The notes under the pieces are model-generated. The model was not told where the DNA came from and did no database searches. It saw only the letters and a program-made list of their open reading frames with translations. From an uncultured Cryomorphaceae bacterium (GTDB lineage: Bacteria; Bacteroidota; Bacteroidia; Flavobacteriales; Schleiferiaceae), in NCBI GenBank assembly GCA_937129395.1, contig CAKZNE010000117.1, positions 1 through 57,279 of the forward strand: 57,279 nucleotides of DNA, given 5' to 3'. Within the stretch, counting starts at the first letter, position 1. Each line of letters begins with the position of its first letter. Of this stretch, positions 1 to 8,960 are shown in pieces. The translations under genes were made by a program, and so were the position numbers.

Positions 1-1365
1 AATCAGGACCTTTTTCTTCGGGATGATATTAATATTATTGTGGCAACCATAGCCTTTGGTATGGGTATCGATAAATCAAATGTTCGCTTTGTGGTCCATA
101 TGACGCTGCCCAAAAACATTGAAGGTTATTACCAAGAAACAGGTAGGGCAGGAAGGGATGGTTTGGCAAGTACTGCCTTACTTTTTTACAGTGCGGGTGA
201 TCTTATAAAATTGCGAAGCTTTGCTGAAATAGATGGGAATGAGGAGCAGAGTAAGGTGATGCTGGAAAAGCTCCAGATAATGGCGGATTTCTGTGAAACC
301 TATACCTGCAGAAGGAAATACCTTTTAAATTATTTTGGAGAACAGACCAAAGAACAATGTGGGAACTGCGATGTTTGCACCAGCACCTACGAAACTATTG
401 ATGCTACAAAACCTGCCCAAATGATATTATCTGCAATGGCACGATTGGATCGTCAATTTGGAGCCAATTATTTGATTCAGCTTTTAAGAGGTTCTAAATC
501 GGAAAAAATTTGGGAGGAGCATACTTGGTTGAAAACCTATGGGGTGGGAAAGGCTTATAGTAAAGCAGAGTGGTCTTATATGATAAGGGAGTTTTTGCAA
601 TTGAAAGTCATACAAAAATCTCAAGGGAATTATCCTGTTTTGGGATTTACCGAAAAAAGTAGGGATGTATTAAAAGGCTTGGCTAAGGTGGAAATCCGGA
701 AACTGGAAATCCAAGAGGAAAGAACGAAAACGGTGGAGAAGGCTTCGGATATTGCTTTTGAAAAAGATTTATTTGAATTATTAAAAACAACCAGAAAGCA
801 ATTGGCAGATGAACAAGGAGTTCCTGCTTTTGTTATTTTCTCCGATGCAACCCTATTGGAGTTAGCCGCCTATTTGCCCCAGGATGAAAATGAGCTTTTC
901 CAAATTTCTGGGTTTGGAGAATCAAAAGTTCAAAAATATGGGATGACCTTTTTGGAAGAAATAACCGCCTATTGTAAAATCAATCGTTTGGAAGGACGGA
1001 TAGACGAGAAAAAAGGAAAACCAAAACCCAAAAGGAAAGCAAAAAGCAAGAGCAGATCTACTGGTCAAACACATAGTGAAAGTTTTGAGTTATTTAAACA
1101 AGGAATGGGAATTGAAGAAATCGCTAAAGCACGAAAACTGTCATCCAATACCATTGAAACTCATTTGGCGCATTTTATCGCTTTAGGAGAAATTGGAATA
1201 AATGACTTTGTAGAGATGAAAAAAAGAAGGGAGATTGAAGATGTTATCTCCCGGAAAGGTATGGGAATGTTGGCTCCTATAAAAAATGAATTAGGGGATG
1301 AAATAAGTTATGGGGATATCAAAATGGTAATTGCTCATTTGGAAAATCTTCAATCGCTAAATTAG
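1..1365 (+). CDS. recQ: ATP-dependent DNA helicase RecQ, C-terminal part (5' end outside window)
   Basis: 3'-5' DNA helicase of recombination and repair. The frame is open from base 1, so the gene enters from the left; the GTG at 40 is an internal valine codon, not a start. Visible in order: helicase motif V ([11 protein letters not shown]), motif VI ([10 protein letters not shown]), the RecQ zinc site ([12 protein letters not shown] followed by CGNCDVC), the RQC winged helix, an HRDC domain ([17 protein letters not shown] onward), a Lys-rich linker and a C-terminal helix-turn-helix segment common in Bacteroidota RecQ. Only the N-terminal ATPase lobe is missing. It is separated by 36 bases from the next gene, with no terminator seen. 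Confidence 0.95.
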   Translation, partial: NQDLFLRDDINIIVATIAFGMGIDKSNVRFVVHMTLPKNIEGYYQETGRAGRDGLASTALLFYSAGDLIKLRSFAEIDGNEEQSKVMLEKLQIMADFCETYTCRRKYLLNYFGEQTKEQCGNCDVCTSTYETIDATKPAQMILSAMARLDRQFGANYLIQLLRGSKSEKIWEEHTWLKTYGVGKAYSKAEWSYMIREFLQLKVIQKSQGNYPVLGFTEKSRDVLKGLAKVEIRKLEIQEERTKTVEKASDIAFEKDLFELLKTTRKQLADEQGVPAFVIFSDATLLELAAYLPQDENELFQISGFGESKVQKYGMTFLEEITAYCKINRLEGRIDEKKGKPKPKRKAKSKSRSTGQTHSESFELFKQGMGIEEIAKARKLSSNTIETHLAHFIALGEIGINDFVEMKKRREIEDVISRKGMGMLAPIKNELGDEISYGDIKMVIAHLENLQSLN

Positions 1366-1401
1366 CCGTTTTAAAAAATAGAATTACACTAAAAACATAG
1401 T

Positions 1402-2271
1402 ATGGTTGCATATAATCCTAAAGATTGGTTTGGGTTAATTTTTAAATTTCACAAAGCAGATACATTTCGAAAATTGTTCTGGATATTGGTTACCATGGCT
1501 GTTTACTCTGGCCTAGTCGTTTATGTGGAAAAAGAAGTTTTTGATTTAAAGTATGCAGGTTCAAGTGAGATTCACTCCCTAACCGGATTGGTGATTTCTC
1601 TTTTATTAGTTTTTAGAACCAATACAGCCTATGACAGATGGTGGGAAGGACGGAAATTATGGGGAGGTTTAGTAAATGTCAGTCGGAACTTTGCAATGAA
1701 ACTCAGTACTTTTATTCCCAAAGAGGAAAAGGAAAAAAGAAGAGAATTAGCAGAAATGATAACTGCTTATTCAAATATTTTAAAAGATCATTTAAGAACA
1801 TCAGATGTTGAGGTTCTTTCCAAGCTATTACCAAATTCTATAGTCTTTAATGGCAAGAATAAACATATTCCCAATGTCTTAGCAAATCGCATTCAAGAAG
1901 AATTGGAAGAAATGTATAGAGATAACAAAATTGGGGAATCTGCTTATTTGGCCTTATTGAATGACCTCAATGAGTTTACAGATATATGCGGGGCATGCGA
2001 AAGAATTAAGAACACACCTATTCCTTATACTTATAATATATTTTTGAAAAAATTCATTTTCATTTACACCATTACAATGCCTTTTTCCTTTGTAGAGAAT
2101 TTTGGGTATTGGACTATTCTTGTTACTTTATTTGTATTGTATGCTTTTGTAAGCTTGGAAATGATTGCAGAGGAAATTGAAGATCCTTTTGGAGAAGATT
2201 CTAATGATTTACCAACGGATAATCTTACGAAGAAGATCGCAGAAAATGTAAATTCAATTTTAATGAGGTAA
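1402..2271 (+). CDS. Bestrophin-like (UPF0187/YneE family) membrane channel protein
   Basis: 289 residues, the usual length for bacterial bestrophin homologues, which form pentameric anion or cation channels in the inner membrane. The signature stretch FRTNTAYDRWWEGRKLWGGL is present around residues 72-91. Hydrophobic segments lie near residues 25-42, 55-72, 215-235 and 235-255. Ion selectivity cannot be read from sequence. The gene ends one base before the stop of the convergent gene, so the two 3' ends abut without a visible terminator. The family call is firm; the physiological role is unknown. Confidence 0.85.
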   Translation: MVAYNPKDWFGLIFKFHKADTFRKLFWILVTMAVYSGLVVYVEKEVFDLKYAGSSEIHSLTGLVISLLLVFRTNTAYDRWWEGRKLWGGLVNVSRNFAMKLSTFIPKEEKEKRRELAEMITAYSNILKDHLRTSDVEVLSKLLPNSIVFNGKNKHIPNVLANRIQEELEEMYRDNKIGESAYLALLNDLNEFTDICGACERIKNTPIPYTYNIFLKKFIFIYTITMPFSFVENFGYWTILVTLFVLYAFVSLEMIAEEIEDPFGEDSNDLPTDNLTKKIAENVNSILMR

Positions 2272-2272
2272 T

Positions 2273-3448
2273 TTATTTGAGAAGATTAATTCTTCCTTTC
2301 CGGGTAAGAGTCTCTGTTTTTCGAAGGGCGTCGAACTGATACTCCAAGGTGTACATATAAGTATCAGATTTACCTACATTGGCACCATCCCAGCTTACAT
2401 CAATATCCGTAGATTCAAAATGCTTCTTTCCCCAACGGTCGAAAATTTGAAGCCTATAACTCACCAATTCACAATTGGCTTGGATTCTAAAAACATCATT
2501 GGTATTGTCACCATTAGGAGTAAATGCATTGGGAACAAATACTTTGCAATCAAAACATTCAGCAGATTCTACAATTAAAGTATCGGAATAGGAGCAAGAA
2601 GGTGAATTAATATCTACATAATAGGTTCCAGGCTGTGTAATAAGATAGGTGCCACCTGTAGAACCATCTTGCCAAGTATAAGTGAAATCAATTTGGCGAA
2701 GGTCAAGGTCAATTCTCTCTTGCAAACAAATTATAGTATCCTCTGGGAGTTGAGGGAAATCGGTTTCTACAACTTCAACAAAATCCACCAAATAATAGGC
2801 ATCTGCGGGACTAACCGATCCTGTTAATGGAGCAAATGTAGTTTCCGAATCAACATTGAAATTTCCAATTGTAATATGCTCTTCACCACCCTTTGCCCTA
2901 AAAACTCCGCAGATAGGAGTCCAAAAACTGGTATTAACAATAGGGGTTACGCTTCTGATTTGTGGAACAACATTAAGAACATTGTCGGAAGGAACAGTAT
3001 CTAAAATGGTATCGGTAATTACCATCGCAATATTATCTACTCCATAGGATCCATTATCCATATTTGCCCCACCCATTAAAAAAACGGGTTTTACAAAAAA
3101 AGTAACTCTATAATATTTTCCAGCTTCTAATGGATCTGTTAGCTGCCCGTGGATATAGTCCCTATGGAATAAACCACCAGTTTGCCCATAAACTGAAATC
3201 CCTGCAAATCCTTGCCCATCAAAGGCTTGGGAGTTATTAGTCGTAGAGCTGGTTCCAGCAATTCCACAATTCGGCTCAAAATAATCTGGGCCGCCAAAAT
3301 AAGTGGTCCAAGGTGAAATGAAATCCGAAAGATTAGGACTGAAAATAGGACATTGAGTAGCTTCCAAACTTGGGTTCTCAACCAAATTTTGAGCACTGAT
3401 TGTATTAAGAAATAAAATACAAATAATAAGTTTTAGTAATCTACCCAT
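2273..3448 (-). CDS. Secreted protein with type-B T9SS sorting tail (CHU_C / gliding-motility C-terminal domain)
   Basis: 391 residues. An N-terminal signal peptide (MGRLLKLIICILFLNTISAQ) is followed by a beta-rich ectodomain of unknown function, then a short Ig-like/PKD-like stretch and the CHU_C domain, recognisable from VPNAFTPNGDNTNDVF and LQIFDRWGKKHFES to the extreme C-terminus. In Bacteroidota this tail directs export through the type IX secretion system and surface attachment or release. No catalytic motif is seen; adhesin or matrix protein is a guess. It is transcribed divergently from the acetyltransferase at 3577. Confidence 0.85.
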   Translation of the reverse strand: MGRLLKLIICILFLNTISAQNLVENPSLEATQCPIFSPNLSDFISPWTTYFGGPDYFEPNCGIAGTSSTTNNSQAFDGQGFAGISVYGQTGGLFHRDYIHGQLTDPLEAGKYYRVTFFVKPVFLMGGANMDNGSYGVDNIAMVITDTILDTVPSDNVLNVVPQIRSVTPIVNTSFWTPICGVFRAKGGEEHITIGNFNVDSETTFAPLTGSVSPADAYYLVDFVEVVETDFPQLPEDTIICLQERIDLDLRQIDFTYTWQDGSTGGTYLITQPGTYYVDINSPSCSYSDTLIVESAECFDCKVFVPNAFTPNGDNTNDVFRIQANCELVSYRLQIFDRWGKKHFESTDIDVSWDGANVGKSDTYMYTLEYQFDALRKTETLTRKGRINLLK

Positions 3449-3484
3449 ATTAATTAGCTGCCTTTCTGCCGCTCAGATAATAAT

Positions 3485-3510
3485 TTCACAATATCCAAAA
3501 GAATTGTGAA
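3485..3510. promoter_or_regulatory. 8-bp inverted repeat in the divergent intergenic region
   Basis: TTCACAAT and ATTGTGAA form a perfect 8-bp inverted repeat with a 10-base spacer, between the divergent starts at 3448 (minus) and 3577 (plus). It could be an operator or just a leader hairpin for the minus-strand gene. The regulator is unknown. Confidence 0.35.
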
Positions 3511-3551
3511 CTATCAAAACACAAAAATAAGAATAACGATGGAAGTTCATC

Positions 3552-3559
3552 TATATTTG
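3552..3559 (+). promoter_or_regulatory. -7 box TATATTTG upstream of the WbpD-like gene
   Basis: Perfect match to the Bacteroidota primary-sigma -7 consensus TAnnTTTG, 17 bases before the ATG at 3577. No convincing -33 TTG is seen. It sits in a 26-base block (3539-3564) that recurs with two mismatches before the export lipoprotein (8913-8938). Confidence 0.6.
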
Positions 3560-3576
3560 CGAAAAATTACTCTAAT

Positions 3577-4155
3577 ATGTCTGAAGATTATTTTTCGCAC
3601 GAGACAGCGATAGTTGACGCCCCATGTAACATAGGGAACGGAACTAAAATTTGGCACTTTAGCCATGTAATGTCCAATTGCACCTTAGGAGAAAATTGTA
3701 ATATCGGCCAAAATGTGGTTATAAGCCCTGATGTAATTCTCGGTAAAAATGTGAAGGTGCAAAACAATGTGTCTATTTATACCGGTGTTACCTGTGATGA
3801 TGACGTCTTTTTAGGCCCATCCATGGTTTTTACAAATGTTACCAATCCAAGAAGTGGCGTAAACCGTAGAGGACAATACACCAAAACTCATGTAGGCAAA
3901 GGAGCAAGCATCGGTGCAAATTCTACAATAGTTTGTGGTCATAATATTGGAGAATATGCCTTTATTGGTGCCGGAGCGGTTATAACTAAAGAAGTGAAAA
4001 ATTATGCCTTGGTTGTAGGGAACCCTGCCAAACAAATTGGCTGGATGAGCGAATTTGGACATCGTCTGGATTTTGATGAAAATGGAATTGCTTTTTGCGA
4101 AGAAAATAAGGAAAAGTATAAGCTAGAAAATGATTTCGTTAAAAAATTGGACTAG
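3577..4155 (+). CDS. UDP-sugar N-acetyltransferase, WbpD/WlbB-like left-handed beta-helix
   Basis: 192 residues, almost exactly the length of WbpD/WlbB, the enzymes that acetylate the 3-amino group of UDP-2-acetamido-3-amino-2,3-dideoxyglucuronate. Hexapeptide repeats (IGNGTK, LGENCNIGQN, LGKNVKV, IGANSTIVCG, IGEYAFIGAGAVI) run through the protein, with the WbpD-like start motif IWHFSHVM near residue 26. WbpA-like and WbpB-like enzymes of the same pathway are at 12849 and 14122, which supports the substrate, although this gene lies outside the main operon with its own promoter. Exact substrate is inferred. Confidence 0.8.
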   Translation: MSEDYFSHETAIVDAPCNIGNGTKIWHFSHVMSNCTLGENCNIGQNVVISPDVILGKNVKVQNNVSIYTGVTCDDDVFLGPSMVFTNVTNPRSGVNRRGQYTKTHVGKGASIGANSTIVCGHNIGEYAFIGAGAVITKEVKNYALVVGNPAKQIGWMSEFGHRLDFDENGIAFCEENKEKYKLENDFVKKLD

Positions 4156-4178
4156 ATTTTATTTGTAATATTTCTTTT

Positions 4179-4215
4179 AGAGGTCTGTAAATGAGTTTTA
4201 TAGATCTCTTTTTTA
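4179..4215 (+). terminator. Probable intrinsic terminator after the acetyltransferase
   Basis: An 8-bp stem, AGAGGTCT pairing with AGATCTCT through one G-U pair, spans a 15-base loop and runs into a T tract at 4209-4215. It lies 24 bases after the stop codon. Confidence 0.55.
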
Positions 4216-4235
4216 TAATATATTTATAAATACCT

Positions 4236-4271
4236 AAAGTCTATATTATTAGTAGACTTTTAATATATTTG
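4236..4271 (+). promoter_or_regulatory. Inverted repeat and -7 box TATATTTG before the sulfate operon
   Basis: AAAGTCTA (4236-4243) and TAGACTTT (4253-4260) form a perfect 8-bp inverted repeat immediately upstream of a TATATTTG -7 box (4264-4271), which is 24 bases before the TTG start of the permease. The repeat would overlap the region between -33 and -7, so it is a candidate operator. Which protein binds is unknown. Confidence 0.5.
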
Positions 4272-4295
4272 CCTCAGAATTAGTCCCAATATATT

Positions 4296-6059
4296 TTGGA
4301 AGAGTTTAAAATTGTTTACACTTTAAGTATTGTCATCTTATTGATCATCGCACTAGTGGTTGATCGGTTTAAGATGTCTATGCTATTTCTTTTTGCGGCT
4401 GTACTATTATTGTTGGGGAAGATAATCTCCGTGGACCAATTTATTGATGGATTTGGAAATACGTCCATCCTCACTATTTTCTTACTAATCACCATTACAG
4501 CCTCTGCAAACGAGTATATCAATTTCTTTAAACTGATAGATTCGGCATTTGGAAATATTAAAAATTCGAAAGCTTTTATTTTAAGAATGGGCTCATTAGT
4601 TGCCTTATTTTCTTCCTTTATTAATAATACAACAGTAGTTGCTACTATGATGCCCTATGTTTACAGTTGGGGGAAATCCAAAAACATCAGCCCTTCAAAA
4701 TTATTAATACCTCTATCGTTTGCTGCTATTGTTGGAGGAATGATAACTTTAATTGGTACTTCCACCAATCTTTTGTTAAATGGGCTTTTATTAGGTAACG
4801 GGTTTGAAGCACTTAATTTTGGGGATTTTATATTCCCAGGAATACTTGTAAGTCTATCCGCCATTTTATTCCTGTATTTCTTTTCGGATCGTCTTTTAAA
4901 AGTTGGCAATAGTTTAGAATCGGATTATAAATCAAACACCAGAGAGTATTTGGTTGAAACCAAGGTTTTAGCTGGGTCCATTATCATTAATAAGTCTATT
5001 GAAGAAGCCAAGCTTAGAAATTTGGAAGGCGTTTTTTTAACTGAAATTATTCGCGATTCTAAAAGAATAGTACCAGTAGGGCCTTCTGAAGTAATTCAAG
5101 AAGGAGACTTGCTTTTGTTCGCTGGGGAAACCTCCAAAATATTTGATCTATTAAAAAAGGTTGATAAACTGGAGGTGAATCAAGAAATAGCAGATTTTGA
5201 AAATGGAATGGTTGAAGCTGTTATTGCCCAAAACAGCACTTTGGATAGAAAAACCTTAAAAGAGGTTGGATTTCGAGAAAAGTACAATGCGGTTGTTTTA
5301 GGAGTGCATAGAAGAGGTGTAAAACTTTCTGGAAAGATTGGTTCTATTGTCCTGCATTCGGGTGATTTGGTATTAATAAATGGTGGAGAAGAGTTTGAAG
5401 AAAAAAATGCCCGTTGGCAAGATTTGGTAATTGTAAATACCGTTCATTCCATTAAAAACGTATCCAATAGAAAAAGAAATGCCTTTTTTATGGCTTTGAT
5501 TTTAATGCTCGCCCTAGTTTTTACAAATCTAATTAGCATTTTTGAAGGCCTCCTTGGCTTGCTTTTTATTCAGGTTCTTTTAGGAATGTCGGATTTGGAC
5601 AGGATTAAAAAAAATATAAACCTTGATTTATTTATAATATTAGCCTCCTCCTTATCTATTGGAAACGCAATAGTAAGTTCTGGAGCAGCAGAAATAGTTT
5701 CCAATTCCTTACTAAATGGTATTGCAGGATGGAATCCGATATTGGTGATTTTCGCCATCTTCAGCATTACCTTTTTGCTTACTTCTTTTGTAACCAATGT
5801 GGCTGCTCTTGCCATAGTTTTTCCAATTGTTTCGGCAATTAGCCTTAGTTTAAATATTCCACCCACTGCTTTGTTTTTATCCTTGGCATTTGGCGCATCT
5901 TGTAGTTTTCTTACTCCCTTTTCATACCAAACCAATCTTATGGTAATGGAGGCCGGAAATTATAAGCTCAAAGATTTTTTGAGGATAGGATTTCCATTAA
6001 GTTTGCTCTATGCATTCGTATTCCTTGGCTATATATTTTTTAAATACGACCTTCTATAA
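4296..6059 (+). CDS. SLC13-family permease with two TrkA-C domains, probable sulfate transporter
   Basis: 587 residues of the DASS/ArsB-like divalent-anion fold. An N-terminal helix bundle (about residues 1-200, with FINNTTVVATMMPY and GTSTNLLLNG) is followed by two soluble TrkA-C/RCK-C modules (about 215-380) and a second helix bundle containing FVTNVAALAIVFP and TPFSYQTNLMV. The start is a TTG at 4296; no ATG lies in frame for 26 codons. The stop overlaps the cysC ATG by one base, so it is translationally coupled to the sulfate-activation genes, and sulfate is therefore the likely substrate. Proton or sodium coupling cannot be decided. Confidence 0.85.
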   Translation: MEEFKIVYTLSIVILLIIALVVDRFKMSMLFLFAAVLLLLGKIISVDQFIDGFGNTSILTIFLLITITASANEYINFFKLIDSAFGNIKNSKAFILRMGSLVALFSSFINNTTVVATMMPYVYSWGKSKNISPSKLLIPLSFAAIVGGMITLIGTSTNLLLNGLLLGNGFEALNFGDFIFPGILVSLSAILFLYFFSDRLLKVGNSLESDYKSNTREYLVETKVLAGSIIINKSIEEAKLRNLEGVFLTEIIRDSKRIVPVGPSEVIQEGDLLLFAGETSKIFDLLKKVDKLEVNQEIADFENGMVEAVIAQNSTLDRKTLKEVGFREKYNAVVLGVHRRGVKLSGKIGSIVLHSGDLVLINGGEEFEEKNARWQDLVIVNTVHSIKNVSNRKRNAFFMALILMLALVFTNLISIFEGLLGLLFIQVLLGMSDLDRIKKNINLDLFIILASSLSIGNAIVSSGAAEIVSNSLLNGIAGWNPILVIFAIFSITFLLTSFVTNVAALAIVFPIVSAISLSLNIPPTALFLSLAFGASCSFLTPFSYQTNLMVMEAGNYKLKDFLRIGFPLSLLYAFVFLGYIFFKYDLL

Positions 6060-6664
6060 TGAATGAGAATCAAAACATAATTCAACATAACTATAAGGTA
6101 AGTCGCGAGGATAGAAATAAATCCTTTGGACATCCTTCTTTTGTAATTTGGTTTGTGGGTTTGTCTGGTTCTGGAAAATCCACCCTGGCAAATGTGGTTG
6201 AACAAAGGTTGGTGGAAGCAAATTATCATACCTACACCCTTGATGGTGATAATGTTAGATCCGGACTTAATAAGGATCTCGATTTTTCGGATGACTCACG
6301 AAAAGAAAACATAAGAAGAATCGGAGAGCTATCCAACCTTATGGTGGATGCTGGATTAATAACCCTGTCCGCATTTATTTCACCTTTTGCTCAGGAAAGA
6401 GATTTGGTAAAATCAATCGTTGGAAAAGAAAATTTTATTGAAATTTTCGTGGATTGCCCTTTGGAAATTTGCGAAGAAAGAGATGTAAAGGGACTATATA
6501 AAAAGGCAAGGAGTGGAGAAATAAAAAACTTCACCGGAATATCTTCGCCATTTGAAAAACCACAAAATCCAGATTTGCATATTCAAAGTGCAGATATTAG
6601 CATTGAAGAAGGGGCCGATAAAATAATGGCCTTCTTGGAAAATAGATTAAAGACAAACTTTTAA
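6059..6664 (+). CDS. cysC: Adenylyl-sulfate (APS) kinase CysC
   Basis: Phosphorylates APS at the 3' hydroxyl to give PAPS, the sulfuryl donor. 201 residues, full length. The P-loop GLSGSGKST sits near residue 37, followed by DGDNVRSGLN and the characteristic SPFAQERD and GLYKKARSGEIKNFTGISSP segments. It is free-standing rather than fused to CysN. It is coupled to the permease upstream and lies 3 bases before cysD. Presence of an APS kinase suits sulfation or PAPS-based assimilation. Confidence 0.95.
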   Translation: MNENQNIIQHNYKVSREDRNKSFGHPSFVIWFVGLSGSGKSTLANVVEQRLVEANYHTYTLDGDNVRSGLNKDLDFSDDSRKENIRRIGELSNLMVDAGLITLSAFISPFAQERDLVKSIVGKENFIEIFVDCPLEICEERDVKGLYKKARSGEIKNFTGISSPFEKPQNPDLHIQSADISIEEGADKIMAFLENRLKTNF

Positions 6665-6667
6665 ATA

Positions 6668-7570
6668 ATGAAATATTCGTTAACCCATTTAAAGGAATTA
6701 GAATCCGAATCGATTTTTGTAATCAGGGAAGTTTTTGCGCAATTTGATAAGCCTGCGATTTTGTTTAGCGGAGGAAAGGATTCAATCGTGCTTACCCATT
6801 TGGCGAAAAAAGCTTTTTGGCCAGCGAAAATTCCATTTCCATTAGTGCATATTGATACAGGACATAATTTTCCTGAAACCATGGCTTTTAGAGATGAATT
6901 GGTTAAAAAATTAGGAGTTAATCTTATTGTAGGTTCCGTACAAGAAACAATTGATGGCGGTAGGGTTAGAGAGGAGTCAGGAAAAAATGCAAGTAGAAAC
7001 TCACTTCAAACAACCACCCTTTTAGAAACCATAGAAAATTATGAGCTAGATGCTTGTATGGGTGGCGCAAGAAGGGACGAAGAAAAAGCAAGAGCCAAAG
7101 AAAGGTTCTTTTCCCACCGAGATGATTTTGGGCAATGGGACCCTAAAAATCAAAGACCAGAACTTTGGAATCTATTTAATGGCCGTAAAAATATGGGGGA
7201 AAATTTTCGTGTTTTTCCTATAAGTAATTGGACTGAAATGGATATCTGGCAATATATTTTGCATGAAAATCTGGAAATCCCGTCCCTCTATATTGCTCAT
7301 CAAAGAGAGGTGATCTGGAGAAACAATACTTGGTTGCCAGTATCAGAGCATTTGCCAATTGGACCAAATGATAAAATGGAAACTAAAATGGTAAGATTTA
7401 GAACTCTTGGTGATATTACGATAACCGGAGGTATTGAGTCTGACGCTGATACGCTTGAAAAAATTGTGGGAGAAGTAGCCGCCGCTCGTCAAACCGAAAG
7501 AGGAAATAGGGCAGATGATAAACGTGGTGATACAGCCATGGAGGACCGTAAAAAACAGGGTTACTTTTAG
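6668..7570 (+). CDS. cysD: Sulfate adenylyltransferase small subunit CysD
   Basis: Catalytic subunit of ATP sulfurylase (ATP + sulfate to APS + PPi), an N-type ATP pyrophosphatase. 300 residues, the normal length. The PP-loop FSGGKDSIV is near residue 33, with the conserved ACMGGARRDEEKARAKER and EHLPIGPNDKMETKMVRFRT blocks downstream. It forms a heterodimer with CysN, encoded 46 bases downstream. Confidence 0.96.
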   Translation: MKYSLTHLKELESESIFVIREVFAQFDKPAILFSGGKDSIVLTHLAKKAFWPAKIPFPLVHIDTGHNFPETMAFRDELVKKLGVNLIVGSVQETIDGGRVREESGKNASRNSLQTTTLLETIENYELDACMGGARRDEEKARAKERFFSHRDDFGQWDPKNQRPELWNLFNGRKNMGENFRVFPISNWTEMDIWQYILHENLEIPSLYIAHQREVIWRNNTWLPVSEHLPIGPNDKMETKMVRFRTLGDITITGGIESDADTLEKIVGEVAAARQTERGNRADDKRGDTAMEDRKKQGYF

Positions 7571-7616
7571 CGGCTCGAGGTTAGAAATTGTTTAGAAAAT
7601 AGAAGAAATTAAAGAG

Positions 7617-8879
7617 ATGAAAGAAGGATATTTGGATATGGAATTGTTGCGATTCACCACAGCTGGTAGCGTGGATGATGGAAAGAGTACCTTAATAGGT
7701 CGTTTGTTATACGATTCAAAAGCCATTTTTCAAGATCAATTGGATGCAGTTGAAAATACCAGTCAACAAAAAGGATTGGAGCATATTGATCTTTCCTTGT
7801 TAACCGATGGTCTTAAAGATGAGCGGGAACAGGGGATTACAATTGATGTAGCCTATCGGTATTTTGCCACCCCAAAACGGAAGTTCATAATTGCAGATAC
7901 TCCAGGTCATATTCAATATACTCGGAATATGGTTACGGGTGCATCTACGGCGAACTTGGCCTTAATTCTGATCGATGCTAGAAAAGGTGTTTTAGAACAA
8001 ACCTGTAGGCATTCTTTTATAGCTTCTTTGCTTCAGATCCCCCATTTAATTATTTGTGTTAATAAAATGGATTTAGTCGATTATGGGGAAGAAAGATTTA
8101 ATGAGGTTGTGGCAGAATATAAAAATTTTGCCTCTAAGCTAGGTGTAAAGGACATTCGTTTTGTACCAATAAGTGCCTTACATGGAGATAATGTGGTGGA
8201 TGGATCTGAAAATATGGACTGGTACCGAGGAGAAACATTACTTCATACTTTGGAGCATATTCATATTGGAAATGATCAAAATTTAATTGATTGTAGGTTT
8301 CCAGTGCAAACTGTAATAAGGCCTCATAGGGATGAATTTCATGATTATAGAGGTTATGCAGGAAGGGTTGAAGGAGGAGTTTTTAAACCAGGAGATGAGG
8401 TGGTTGCTTTACCATCGGGGTTGGGGTCCAAAATAAAATCCATTGACACTTTTGATGGGGCAGTTGAAGAAGCTTTTGCACCCATGTCTGTAACGATAAC
8501 CTTGGAGGATGATTTAGATGTTGGGAGAGGTGATATGTTAGTTAGACCTAACAATCAACCACAGGTAAGTCAAGATTTAGATGTGATGCTTTGTTGGTTA
8601 AATAAAAGTGGTCCAATGCCAAAAGCAAAATATATTTTGAGGCATACCTCAAATGAAGCTCGTTGTATGATAACAAATGTGCTTTACAAAGTTGATGTAA
8701 ATACCCTTCATAGGGAAGAGGTTGAAACGGAAATAAAAGTAAATGATATTGCCAGGGTAAAAATTCGGACAACAAAGCCTTTACTTGTTGATTCTTACAA
8801 GGTTAATAGAGGGACTGGGAGTTTGATTTTAATAGATGAAGCAACTAATGAAACCGTTGCAGCTGCTATGGTAATATAA
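7617..8879 (+). CDS. cysN: Sulfate adenylyltransferase GTPase subunit CysN
   Basis: EF-Tu-like GTPase that drives ATP sulfurylase. 420 residues. G1 AGSVDDGKST (near residue 16), switch-region EREQGITIDVAYRYF, G3 DTPGH and G4 NKMD are all intact, followed by the two beta-barrel domains. No C-terminal APS kinase fusion is present; that activity is the separate cysC. It closes the permease-cysC-cysD-cysN unit. The 80 bases downstream hold the promoter of the export genes. Confidence 0.96.
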   Translation: MKEGYLDMELLRFTTAGSVDDGKSTLIGRLLYDSKAIFQDQLDAVENTSQQKGLEHIDLSLLTDGLKDEREQGITIDVAYRYFATPKRKFIIADTPGHIQYTRNMVTGASTANLALILIDARKGVLEQTCRHSFIASLLQIPHLIICVNKMDLVDYGEERFNEVVAEYKNFASKLGVKDIRFVPISALHGDNVVDGSENMDWYRGETLLHTLEHIHIGNDQNLIDCRFPVQTVIRPHRDEFHDYRGYAGRVEGGVFKPGDEVVALPSGLGSKIKSIDTFDGAVEEAFAPMSVTITLEDDLDVGRGDMLVRPNNQPQVSQDLDVMLCWLNKSGPMPKAKYILRHTSNEARCMITNVLYKVDVNTLHREEVETEIKVNDIARVKIRTTKPLLVDSYKVNRGTGSLILIDEATNETVAAAMVI

Positions 8880-8925
8880 TTTGCCAAAATTTTTAAAACA
8901 ATCCAAAAAAAAATGGAAATTCATC

Positions 8926-8933
8926 TATATTTG
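8926..8933 (+). promoter_or_regulatory. -7 box TATATTTG upstream of the polysaccharide export genes
   Basis: Same TTCATCTATATTTGC core as the promoter at 3552, inside the 26-base block 8913-8938. A nine-A tract (8905-8913) precedes it. The transcript would start roughly at 8940, just before the export lipoprotein. Confidence 0.6.
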
Positions 8934-8960
8934 CCAAATTAGGAAACAGTTAACAAGGTT

